Source: CAWEHT01 sp963808455 (lineage in GTDB: Bacteria; Chloroflexota; Anaerolineae; CG2-30-64-16). From it: a stretch of DNA of 7,049 bases. The notes beneath the pieces are model-generated. The model was not told the origin of the DNA. It saw only the letters and a list, made by a program, of their open reading frames with translations, and did not search any database. The translations under genes were made by a program, and so were the position numbers. Of this stretch, positions 1 through 6,800 are shown piece after piece (the stretch's first letter is position 1; each line of letters begins with the position of its first letter). Location: positions 1-7,049 of the forward strand of contig CAWEHT010000415.1 of the NCBI GenBank assembly GCA_963808455.1, read 5' to 3'.

Positions 1-423
1 GGCACGATCCTGTACCGGGCGCACGAGGGCCTGGAGCAATTGTGCCTGGACCGCCAGACGTTGCAGTACAAGCAGATGATCGCCTTGAAGTACGCCGAGC
101 TGGTGTACAACGGCCAGTGGTTCACGCCGCTGCGTGAGGCGCTGGACGCCTTCGTCGCCGTGACGCAGCAGACCGTGACGGGCACGGCGCGCCTGAAGCT
201 CTACAAGGGGAACGTCGCCCTGGTGGGCCGGAAGGCACCGTGCAGCCTGTATCGCGAGGACTATGCCACTTTTGGGGAGTCCGACGTGTACAATCAGGCT
301 GATGCCGCAGGCTTCATCAAGCTCTTCGGTCTGCCGATGAAGGTCTCGGCGCTGTTGGATATCGAAGGCAGCGGCCGCAGCAAATATGCCGCGCCCGACT
401 ACTCGCAGTTCAAGCGCGATTGA
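1..423 (+). CDS. argG: Argininosuccinate synthase, C-terminal part (5' end outside window)
   Basis: This enzyme joins citrulline and aspartate with ATP to form argininosuccinate, the penultimate step of arginine synthesis, in the cytoplasm. Frame 1 is open from the left edge to the TGA at 421-423, giving the last 140 residues of a protein that is normally about 400 aa. Family-typical C-terminal blocks are visible: LDRQTLQYKQ, YAELVYNGQWFTPLREALDAF, VTGTARLKLYKGN and YNQADAAGFIKLFGLP. The N-terminal ATP-binding P-loop-like region lies outside the window. A TTG at position 40 is internal and not a real start, because homologous sequence continues upstream to the edge. argJ begins 8 nt after the stop, which indicates one transcript. 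No frame defect is seen here, unlike the genes downstream. Identification is firm from recognition of the conserved C-terminal blocks. Confidence 0.96.
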   Translation, partial: GTILYRAHEGLEQLCLDRQTLQYKQMIALKYAELVYNGQWFTPLREALDAFVAVTQQTVTGTARLKLYKGNVALVGRKAPCSLYREDYATFGESDVYNQADAAGFIKLFGLPMKVSALLDIEGSGRSKYAAPDYSQFKRD

Positions 424-431
424 GGGAGACC

Positions 432-1650
432 ATGGACCACGATGAGGGGAATTTCGTGGCGAGGGCGCCGGACGGCTTCCGGTTCGCCGCGGTGGCGGCG
501 GGCCTGAAGAAGAATGGCGCCGACGACCTGGCGCTGATCGCCAGCGATGTCCCCTGCGCCTGGGCCGCCACGTTCACGCAGAACTGCTTTGCGGCGGCGC
601 CGGTGCTCTACGACCGGGCGCTGCTGGCTGAGAACCCGGCCGGGCTGCCGCACGGTGGCGATCAACGCGGGCATTGCCAACGCCTGCACGGGCGAGCTGG
701 GGCTGGAGGACGCGGCGCAGATGGCGGCTGCCGCCGAGCGCGCCCTTGGGCTCGGGCCGCGCGCCTGCGCGGTGATGTCAACCGGTGTCATCGGCCCCCG
801 GCTGCCCATGGGCCTGCTGGAGGAGGGGCTCGGCCGGGCGGCCGGGCGCCTCACGCCCGACGGCTGGCAAGGGGCGGCACGCGCCATCATGACCACCGAC
901 ACGCGCCCGAAGGTCGCCTTCCGCCGCGCCGGCAACGCCGCGCTCCTGGGCATGGCCAAGGGCGCCGGGATGATCCATCCCAACATGGCCACCATGTTGG
1001 TGCTCATCCTCACGGATGCCGGGCTTGGGCAGGACGCACTGGCTTCGATGCTGCTGCCGGCCGTGAGGGCCAGCTTCAACAGCATCAGCGTCAACGGCGA
1101 TACCAGCACCAATGATACGGTCCTGCTGGCGGCCAACGGCGCGTCCGGCCCGGCCGCGCCTGACCTGTTCGGGCCGGCACTGGCCGAGCTGTGCACGGAT
1201 CTGGCGCAGCAGATCGTGCGCGACGGCGAGGGCGCCACGAAGTTCATCACCATCCGAGTGGAGGACGCCGCCTCACCTGAGGACGCACGCCGCGCCGCGC
1301 AGGCCGTGGCCAATTCGCCTCTCGTGAAAACGGCCTTCTATGGCGGCGACGCCAACTGGGGCCGCATCCTGGCCGCGGTCGGCTATTCGGGCGCCCAGGT
1401 TAACCCGGCGTGGGCCGACCTGTGGGTCGTCGCCGGGTCGACGCCCGCCGGCGACCCGGCCTCCTCGCCTCTGCAGCTCGTGCGGCGGGGCCAGCCGGTG
1501 GGCTACTCGGAGGAAGCGGCGAGCGCCATCTTCGCGAGGAAGGAAATCACCGTCATCGTCCGGCTGGGGCTGGGTCCGGACGCCGCAACGGTGTGGACCT
1601 GCGATCTGAGCCACGAGTATGTGAATATCAACGGCCATTACCGGACGTAG
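432..1650 (+). CDS. argJ: Bifunctional ornithine acetyltransferase / N-acetylglutamate synthase (frame break near 648)
   Basis: ArgJ transfers acetyl from N2-acetylornithine to glutamate, and in the bifunctional form also uses acetyl-CoA, so it serves steps one and five of the acetyl-recycling pathway. The start ATG at 432 follows an AGGGAG Shine-Dalgarno that overlaps the argG stop. The N-terminal part (432 to about 650, frame 3) reads APDGFRFAAVAAGLKKNGADD and then DLALIASDVP. The remainder (frame 1) reads INAGIANACTG, STGVIG, KGAGMIHPNMATML, NGDTSTNDTVLLAANGASG and YGGDANWGRILAAVGYSGA, all ArgJ hallmarks. Autocleavage is expected between Ala and Thr in NMATML (codons 988-993), freeing the Thr nucleophile, about residue 187. 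The two halves join if one C of 648-649 is removed, restoring GLRTVAINAG and a protein of about 405 aa, normal for the family. Whether it is bifunctional or only a transacetylase cannot be told from the sequence. Confidence 0.95.
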
Positions 1651-1660
1651 GGATTAACCA

Positions 1661-1722
1661 GCAGGGAATAGGGAGTAGGGAATAGATGTAAAATAGGCCT
1701 GTTCCTTAACTCCTATTCCTGC
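1661..1722. repeat. Tandem heptamer repeat with imperfect inverted copy (potential stem-loop)
   Basis: Three tandem 7-mers, AGGGAAT, AGGGAGT and AGGGAAT, occupy 1663-1683. Downstream, 1704-1722 carries a reverse-complement version with one G fewer per unit. The two arms can pair over 14 bp: GCAGG 1661-1665 with 1718-1722, AATAGG 1667-1672 with 1712-1717, and AGT 1674-1676 with 1709-1711. G1666 and G1673 are bulged and the loop is 32 nt. There is no U-tract after the structure, so it is not a standard intrinsic terminator. It may be a dispersed intergenic repeat of this genome or an RNA structure ahead of the reductase; the window holds only one copy. Confidence 0.6.
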
Positions 1723-1729
1723 CGGCCGC

Positions 1730-1734
1730 GGAGG
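1730..1734 (+). promoter_or_regulatory. Ribosome-binding site of the aldo/keto reductase
   Basis: GGAGG lies 7 nt upstream of the ATG at 1742, an ideal Shine-Dalgarno spacing. It fixes the start and yields the usual N-terminus MKIKRLGRTGLKVSELCLGT of the family. Confidence 0.8.
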
Positions 1735-1741
1735 TTAGATC

Positions 1742-2701
1742 ATGAAGATCAAGCGATTGGGCCGCACGGGTCTGAAGGTTTCCGAGTTATGCCTGGGCAC
1801 CATGCAGTGGGGGTGGACCGCCACTGAGCAGCAGGCCTGCCGCGTCATGGATGCCTTCTTCGAGGCCGGTGGCAGCTTCATCGATACTGCCGACGTGTAC
1901 TCGCGCTGGCATCCCGGCAATCCAGGAGGCGTCTCGGAGCAGATCATCGGGCGATGGCTGAAAAGCCGCGGGAACCGGCACCAGGTGGTCCTGGCGACCA
2001 AAGCCCGAGGCCGTATGTGGGAAGGCCCGACCGGCGAAGGGCTGAGCAGGGCGCATCTCATCAAGGCCTGCGAAGATTCGTTGGGGCGCCTGCAGACCGA
2101 CTACGTCAACCTCTATCAGGCTCATGCCTATGATGCGGACACGCCGATCGACGAGACCCTGGCAGCCATGGACGACCTGCTGCACGCCGGCAAGGTGCGC
2201 TACATCGGCTGCTCCAACTATCCTGCCTGGAGGCTGGCCAAAGCGCTCTGGAGCAGCGAGGTGCATGGCCTGGCGCGCTACGAATCCTTGCAGCCGCACT
2301 ACAACCTCGCGCATCGCGACGAGTTCGAGCGCGAGCTGATGCCTCTTTGCGAAGAGGAAGGTTTGGCCGTGATCCCCTACAGCCCACTGGCGGCCGGCTT
2401 CCTGACCGGCAAGTACCGGCGCGATCAGGCCCCCGAGAGCGCGCGGGCCGAGGGCATCAAGGGCCGCTATTTCAACGAGCGCGGCTTTGCCCTCATCGAC
2501 CAGCTCGACAAGGTGGCGGCGGCCCACGGGGCGACGGATGCGGGGATCGCGCTGGCGTGGCTGCTGAGCCAGCCTGCCGTTACCGCGCCGATCGTAGGCG
2601 CGAATTCGGTCGAGCAGCTCCGGGAAACGCTGAAGGCCGTCGAGATCGAGCTGAGCGATGAGGATATTCAGGAGCTGAACAAGGCCAGCGCCTGGCAATA
2701 A
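1742..2701 (+). CDS. Aldo/keto reductase
   Basis: This is a 319-aa cytosolic NAD(P)H-dependent oxidoreductase of the aldo/keto reductase superfamily, a single (beta/alpha)8 barrel that reduces aldehydes or ketones. The catalytic tetrad is complete: Asp48 and Tyr53 in DTADVY, Lys87 in ATKAR and His128 in YQAHAYD. Family landmarks follow in order: GRTGLKVSELCLGTM near the N-terminus, KVRYIGCSNY, IPYSPLAAGFLTGKY, and the C-terminal cofactor-binding stretch PIVGANSVEQLRETLKAVEIELS. The length is typical. The substrate cannot be deduced from sequence, and nothing ties it to arginine synthesis except position. The frame is intact throughout. gltX starts 8 nt after its stop, and the gltX ribosome-binding site overlaps the reductase TAA, so the two are likely co-transcribed and translationally coupled. 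Confidence 0.95.
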   Translation: MKIKRLGRTGLKVSELCLGTMQWGWTATEQQACRVMDAFFEAGGSFIDTADVYSRWHPGNPGGVSEQIIGRWLKSRGNRHQVVLATKARGRMWEGPTGEGLSRAHLIKACEDSLGRLQTDYVNLYQAHAYDADTPIDETLAAMDDLLHAGKVRYIGCSNYPAWRLAKALWSSEVHGLARYESLQPHYNLAHRDEFERELMPLCEEEGLAVIPYSPLAAGFLTGKYRRDQAPESARAEGIKGRYFNERGFALIDQLDKVAAAHGATDAGIALAWLLSQPAVTAPIVGANSVEQLRETLKAVEIELSDEDIQELNKASAWQ

Positions 2702-2705
2702 GGTG
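2700..2705 (+). promoter_or_regulatory. Ribosome-binding site of gltX overlapping the upstream stop
   Basis: AAGGTG spans the TAA stop of the reductase (2699-2701) and lies 4 nt before the ATG at 2710. The overlap suggests ribosomes ending the reductase help initiate gltX. The spacing is slightly short but workable. Confidence 0.55.
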
Positions 2706-2709
2706 AAAA

Positions 2710-4222
2710 ATGGCAGACATCACGGGGCCCGTGCGGGTGCGCTTTGCGCCGAGCCCGACCGGCTATTTGCATATCGGTGGTGTGCGCACAGCCCTCTTCA
2801 ACTATCTGGTGGCGCGCCACTATGGAGGGCAGTTCATCCTGCGCGTCGAGGACACGGATGAGAAGCGCTATGTGCCCGGCGCGGCCGACGACATGATGGC
2901 CTCGCTGCGCTGGGCCGGCATGGACTGGGATGAGGGGCCCGATGTGGGCGGGCCATGCGCGCCGTACGTGCAAACCCAGCGCCAGGAAGTGGGGATCTAT
3001 GCCCCCTTCGTGGCCCAATTACTGGCGAGCGGCCAGGCGTATCGATCATTCGTCACCGAGGCTGAGCTCAACCGCATGCGCGCCGAGGAGGGCGCTGCCG
3101 GCGGCAAAGGCTTCCGCTTCCGCAGCGAAGAGCGTTCCTGGCTGCCCGAGCGCTCCGACGAGGCCGCCGCAGCGCGGCACGCCGTTCACCGTGCGCCTCA
3201 AGGTGCCGCAGGACGGCATCACGAGCTTTCACGACCTGATCCGCGGCGGCGACCAGATCGCCGTGCGCAACGAGGACTTGTACGATATCGTGCTGGTCAA
3301 GTCCGACGGCATGCCCGTCTACCACCTGGCGCACCTCATCGACGATCATCTGATGGGCATCACCCACGTCATTCGCGGCGAGGAATGGGTGCCGAGCACG
3401 CCCTATCACGTGTTGATCTACGGGGCGCTGGGCTGGGAGCTCCCGGTCTTCGCCCATGTGCCCAACATTTTGCGCGAGGACGGGCGCGGCAAGCTTTCGA
3501 AGCGCAAGGACGACGTGGCCACCAACCGGTTTTGGGAGCGCGGCTACCTCCCGGAGGCGATGTTCAACTATCTGGCCCTGCAAGGTTGGAGCTACGACGA
3601 TCACACAGAGATCATGGCGCGCGAGGAGATCATCGAGCGTTTCACGATCGGCCGAGTGCAGGCCTCGCCGGCGCGCTGGAACCCGGATAAGCTGCGCGAT
3701 ATCAACGGGGTCTACATCCGCCGGACACCCGTGCCCGAGCTCGCGCGGCGCATCCTGCCGTTTCTGGGCCGGGCCGGCCTGGTAGGCCAACCGCCGGCGC
3801 CCGCCGAGGTGGCTTATGTGGAAGGGATGGTGCCACTGGTGCAGGAGCGTATGGAGGAGCTGAGCCAGGCGCCGGAGGCGCTGGCTTTCTTCTTTCGCGA
3901 GGTGAGCTACCCGGAACCCGGGCTATTGATCCAGAAGAACATGGATGGGGCGGCCACGCTGGCGGCCTTGCGGGCAGCGCAGGAGCGCCTGGCGCTCGTC
4001 CCGGCCGGCGATTGGCAGGCTGAAGGCCTGGAGGCGATGTTGCGCGCCCAGGCGGCGGAACTTGGCCTTAAGCCGGGCCAGTTCTTCGGTGTGTTGCGCG
4101 TGGCGGCGACGGGGCGCGCGGTCGCTCCGCCGCTTTTCGGCACGCTGGCCGTGTTGGGCCGCGGGCGCACGCTGGCCCGGCTGGCCGCCGCGCAGGCCGC
4201 ACTTGGCGGCGCAGGCGACTGA
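2710..4222 (+). CDS. gltX: Glutamyl-tRNA synthetase (frame break near 3172-3178)
   Basis: GltX is a class I aminoacyl-tRNA synthetase that charges tRNA-Glu with glutamate. It opens with VRVRFAPSPTGYLHIGGVRTALFNYL, where HIGG at residues 21-24 is the HIGH signature variant common in GluRS. ILRVEDTDEKRY follows. After the frame change come VRLKVPQDG, FHDLIRGGDQIAVRNED, PVYHLAHLIDDHLMGITHVIRGEEW and KLSKRKDD (KMSKS loop, near residue 261). A helical anticodon-binding region ends in GLKPGQFFGVLRVAATGRAVAPPLFGTL. The cysteine-containing zinc motif of some GluRS is absent (YRSFVTEAE at its expected place). Frame 1 changes to frame 2 near 3172-3178; removing one base there gives about 503 aa, normal length. 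As an essential gene it is more likely misread than broken. Discriminating versus non-discriminating specificity cannot be judged here. Confidence 0.95.
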
Positions 4223-4236
4223 AGACCGCAGGGTAG

Positions 4237-4270
4237 CTGGTTGGCGGGCCGGCGCGGAGCGTCCAACCAG
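4237..4270 (+). other. Hairpin in the gltX-argH gap
   Basis: CTGGTTGG (4237-4244) and CCAACCAG (4263-4270) are perfect 8-nt inverted repeats separated by 18 nt. A small inner CCG-GCG-CGG fold lies within the loop. It starts 15 nt after the gltX stop and has no following T-run, so it is not a clear intrinsic terminator. It could stabilise the gltX 3' end or belong to an argH leader. The rest of the 135-nt gap (4223-4357) shows no coding signal beyond the argH Shine-Dalgarno. Confidence 0.45.
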
Positions 4271-4339
4271 GGCCGAGAAGTGGCATGCTGCAGGTGCCGG
4301 AGGCGACGTTGCGAGCCATGGCATCGAGGATTGCCCAAG

Positions 4340-4347
4340 AAGGAGGG
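4340..4347 (+). promoter_or_regulatory. Strong ribosome-binding site of argH
   Basis: AAGGAGGG lies 10 nt before the ATG at 4358. It selects this ATG over an in-frame TTG at 4241 that would add 39 residues unlike any ArgH. The stretch 4344-4357 also resembles a T-box core. Confidence 0.8.
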
Positions 4348-4357
4348 TGAGACCGCT

Positions 4358-5737
4358 ATGGCGCAAGTGTGGGGCGGCAGGTTCAGCGGGGATATGGATG
4401 CGACGATGGCGCGCTTCAACACGTCACTGCCGTTCGACCGGCGGCTGTGGGAAGTGGATATCATCGGCTCACAAGCATGGGCGCGGGCGCTGGCCCGCGC
4501 CGGCATACTCGACGATGAAGAGAGCGAACGGATCGTAGCAGGGCTGGAAGAACTGCGCGCCGGCATCCTGGCCGACCCTGAGGCAGCCTTCGCATCGGCG
4601 CGCACGACGAGGATATCCACAGCTACGTCGAGCGGCGCCTGATCGAGGCCATCGGGCCGGCCGGCGGCAAGCTGCACACCGGGCGCAGCCGCAACGATCA
4701 GATCGCAACCGACGTGCGCCTGTGGCTGCGGGGAGAGACGGACCGGTTGGAGGCCGCCCTGGTCGAACTCATCCGCACAGCGGCGGACCGGGCCGAGGCA
4801 GAGATAGATGTGCTCATGCCGGGCTACACGCATGTGCAGCCCGCGCAGCCCATCCGCTGGAGCCACTGGCTGCTCAGCCACGCCTGGCGATGGCAACGCG
4901 ACCCGCGAGCGCCTGGCGGAGATAGGGCGGCGCATCAATATCTCGCCGCTGGGCTCGGGCGCGCTGGCCGGCTGTGCCTTCCCGGTGGACCGCGTAGACC
5001 TGGCCCTGGATCTGGGGTTTGCCGACGTCACAACCAACAGCATCGACGGCGTCAGCAACCGCGACTTCATTGCCGAGTTCCTTTTCTGGGCCGCGTTGAC
5101 GGGTGTGCACCTCAGCCGGTGGGCCGAGACCCTCATCATGTGGAGCAGCCGCGAGTTCGGCTTCGTCACGCTGGCCGATGCCTACAGCACAGGCTCAGCC
5201 CTGATGCCACAGAAGAAGAACCCAGACGCGCTCGAGCTGCTGCGGGGCAAGGCCGCACGCCTGAACGGGCACCTTTCTGCGATCCTCACGCTGCTCAAAG
5301 GGCTGCCCAGCGCCTACGACAAAGACTTGCAGGAAGACAAGGAGCCACTCTTCGACGCCGCCGATACCCTGGCCCTGGCGCTGCCCGTGGCCCAGGGCGT
5401 GCTCGCGACCCTGGCGCTCCACCCGCAGCGCATGCAGGCAGCGTTGAGCGATGAGCTTCTGGCAACGGACCTGGCCGACGCGCTCGTGCGCCGGAGCGTG
5501 CCCTTCCGCGAGGCCCACTACCTGGTAGGGCAGGTGGTCCGCCGTGCCGAGGCGGAGGGCAAGGCCATGCGCGATCTAACGCTGGCGGAATTGCAAGCCG
5601 TCAGCCCGCACTTCGGGCCCGAAGCGGTGGAGGTCTGGGATTTCGAGCGGTCGGTGGAGCAAAGGACCGTGATTGGGGGCACTGCGCGGGCCGCCGTCGA
5701 AGCGCAGGTCGTCGTCTTGCGCTCACTTCTCCCATAG
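4358..5737 (+). CDS. argH: Argininosuccinate lyase (two compensating frame breaks near 4591 and 4902)
   Basis: ArgH cleaves argininosuccinate to arginine and fumarate, the last step of the pathway, acting as a cytosolic tetramer of the fumarase/aspartase superfamily. It opens with the classic WGGRFSGDMDATMARFNTSLPFDRRLWEVDI. Further blocks are GAHDEDIHSYVERRLIE, TGRSRNDQIATD (about 108-119), MPGYTHVQPAQPIRWSHWLL with the Thr158-His159 pair, LGSGALAG, and the superfamily signature GSALMPQKKNPD, whose Ser280 sits in the catalytic loop. The reading frame moves 2 to 1 near 4591 (one base missing; adding a C gives AAFRIGAHDEDIHSY). It moves back 1 to 2 at 4902-4904 (one extra C in CCC; removal gives QRDRERLAEIGRR). 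The net shift is zero and the corrected product is 459 aa, exactly the usual size. The last 15 bp overlap the 3' end of the convergent acyltransferase. Confidence 0.95.
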
Positions 5738-6577
5738 ATAATAGAACATCGACCACTGGTCGGGATGCTGGCAGATGAACTGCTCCAGGTGCTTCAGGCA
5801 GCGCAGGGTCAGCCCTTCTATGGTATCCGACGCCGGGTCCGGGATGATAGGCGGGAGCATGTCGATAACGAGCTTGCCGTCGAGGCGGCGGTAGGTGACC
5901 GTAGGCATGAGCCAGGCGCCGGTGCTCAGGGCCAGCCTGGCATGGCCGTTCGGCATGTGCGCCGGCGCGCCGAAGAACGGCAACACCGGGCCATGGCCGC
6001 TCGTGTCGCGATCCACTACCAGCGCGATGAACTGCCCTCGCCGGAGGGCGCTCGCCAGCTTGATCAGCGCGCCGCCCACCGGCACCACCTCTATGCCGGC
6101 CGTGGCGCGGTTGCCCAGGAAAATCCGGTCGATGCGGGGGTCTTTGTGCGGCAGTGCGGCCACCGTCAGTGGCAGGCCGCGCAGCGCGAGGTAGGCTCCG
6201 GCCAATTCCCAGCTGCCCATGTGGACCGTCGCGAAAATGCCGCCCTTCCCAGTGGCACGCGCGCCTTCCAGGTGCTCCCAGCCCCGGCATTCGGCGATGT
6301 AGCGGCTGGCGCTGGCCAGCGTCATGCGGGGGATGCGGAAAAAGTTGACGATCGAATAGGCAAAGTTGCGGAATGCGCCACGCACGACGGCCCAACGCTT
6401 TGGCGGGGGCGTATCGGCCGGCAGCACATGGCTGAGGTTAGCGTAGACTACGCGTCGCGTGCGCCAGCGGAACGGGAAGCTGATCTCGACGGCCAGGCTG
6501 GCGACAAAATGCACGAGCCAGGTTGGGGCAACCGTCACGAACCAGATGCCGACGCGGTATAGCCAGTAGTTCTCCAC
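5723..6577 (-). CDS. LpxL/HtrB-superfamily lysophospholipid (lipid A-type) acyltransferase
   Basis: This 284-aa protein belongs to the bacterial lipid A biosynthesis acyltransferase superfamily, membrane-associated enzymes that move a fatty acyl chain onto a glycolipid or lysolipid. The catalytic H-x4-E motif is HMGSWE (His119, Glu124). A second conserved block is VVDRDTSGHGPVLPFFGAPA followed by LALSTGAWLMP. A hydrophobic N-terminal segment (about residues 9-36, GIWFVTVAPTWLVHFVASLA) could anchor it to the inner membrane. Start GTG is at 6577; an in-frame TAG three codons upstream excludes a longer form. In LPS-bearing bacteria the family makes lipid A. In lineages without LPS, such as actinobacteria, homologues (PatA type) acylate phosphatidylinositol mannosides. 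Which applies here depends on the host taxon, so no symbol is given. It is transcribed opposite to argH and is probably monocistronic. Confidence 0.9.
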   Translation of the reverse strand: MENYWLYRVGIWFVTVAPTWLVHFVASLAVEISFPFRWRTRRVVYANLSHVLPADTPPPKRWAVVRGAFRNFAYSIVNFFRIPRMTLASASRYIAECRGWEHLEGARATGKGGIFATVHMGSWELAGAYLALRGLPLTVAALPHKDPRIDRIFLGNRATAGIEVVPVGGALIKLASALRRGQFIALVVDRDTSGHGPVLPFFGAPAHMPNGHARLALSTGAWLMPTVTYRRLDGKLVIDMLPPIIPDPASDTIEGLTLRCLKHLEQFICQHPDQWSMFYYLWEK

Positions 6578-6588
6578 AAGCCTCTATG

Positions 6589-6592
6589 CTCC
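6589..6592 (-). promoter_or_regulatory. Probable Shine-Dalgarno of the acyltransferase
   Basis: On the minus strand GGAG sits 11 nt before the GTG start at 6577. A second purine run, AGAGG (6581-6585), is only 3 nt away and probably too close to work. Together with the in-frame TAG just upstream, this supports the GTG start. Confidence 0.45.
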
Positions 6593-6660
6593 GGGTTGAA
6601 GTGCGCGTTCAGCATGGAAAGGCACATGACCCGGGTTGTCCCAGCGGTTCATGGGATCGC

Positions 6661-6669
6661 ATTGTAGCA
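6661..6669 (-). promoter_or_regulatory. Extended -10 promoter candidate for the acyltransferase
   Basis: Read on the minus strand this is TGCTACAAT, a TGn extension plus a TACAAT -10 box differing from consensus at one base. No good -35 hexamer lies 16-18 nt upstream, which is tolerated by extended -10 promoters. Initiation would fall near 6654 and leave a leader of about 75 nt before the GTG at 6577. Confidence 0.45.
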
Positions 6670-6730
6670 CAACTCATGGCTTGCCTACCAGTCGAGGCTG
6701 GCTGGCATACGCTGTGGTGGTAGCATCTTA

Positions 6731-6757
6731 CGCTGGGGGCCGGGTTGGCCCCCAGCG
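6731..6757 (-). terminator. Strong GC hairpin, probable terminator of the TIM-barrel gene
   Basis: CGCTGGGGGCC (6731-6741) and GGCCCCCAGCG (6747-6757) form a perfect 11-bp stem with a 5-nt loop. It lies 43 nt beyond the stop of the minus-strand gene ending at 6801 and upstream of the acyltransferase promoter candidate, the expected place for a terminator. Neither strand has a convincing U-tract after the stem, so termination could be inefficient, or the hairpin may serve to protect the 3' end. Confidence 0.55.
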
Positions 6758-6800
6758 CCTTGCAGAGGTCTTTGACACCGGCGCGCCGGGCCCCGTGCCC

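Larger units (their letters stand above)
1651..1741 (+). other. argJ-reductase intergenic gap, A/T-richer than its surroundings
   Basis: This 91-nt gap separates argJ from the aldo/keto reductase. Its composition differs from the surrounding GC-rich genes. It holds three tandem heptamers (1663-1683), an imperfect inverted copy of them (1704-1722) and the reductase ribosome-binding site (1730-1734). TAAAAT at 1689-1694 resembles a -10 box but has no good -35 at 17 nt, so I do not call a promoter. No small ORF with a credible start is seen. Confidence 0.6.

Noticed and set aside
399..1313. 304-aa open frame antisense to argJ
   Set aside because: Its content is low-complexity Ala/Ser/Arg/Pro with no family motif. 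It is a GC-driven shadow of argJ, which has clear hallmarks on the other strand.
1787..2698. 303-aa open frame antisense to the aldo/keto reductase
   Set aside because: The opposite strand encodes a complete aldo/keto reductase with an intact tetrad; this frame has no motif and no ribosome-binding site.
4241..4357. Upstream TTG extension of argH by 39 residues
   Set aside because: ArgH proteins start at or next to the WGGRFSG block. The ATG at 4358 has a strong Shine-Dalgarno, and the extension is Arg/Cys-rich and unlike the family.
3907..5169. 420-aa minus-strand open frame spanning the gltX end, the gap and argH
   Set aside because: It is long only because high GC suppresses stops. It runs antisense to two well-identified enzymes, shows no recognisable domain, and its composition is shadow-like.
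5765..6562. 265-aa plus-strand open frame antisense to the acyltransferase
   Set aside because: The minus strand has the HMGSWE motif and family blocks; the plus frame has no recognisable features.
6772..6777. TTGACA, a perfect -35 hexamer on the plus strand
   Set aside because: No -10-like sequence lies 15-19 nt downstream and no plus-strand gene follows, so it is probably chance.
6778..6789. 12-bp perfect palindrome CCGGCGCGCCGG
   Set aside because: Short self-complementary GC words are expected by chance in DNA this GC-rich. It lies just downstream of a stop codon with no further structure.
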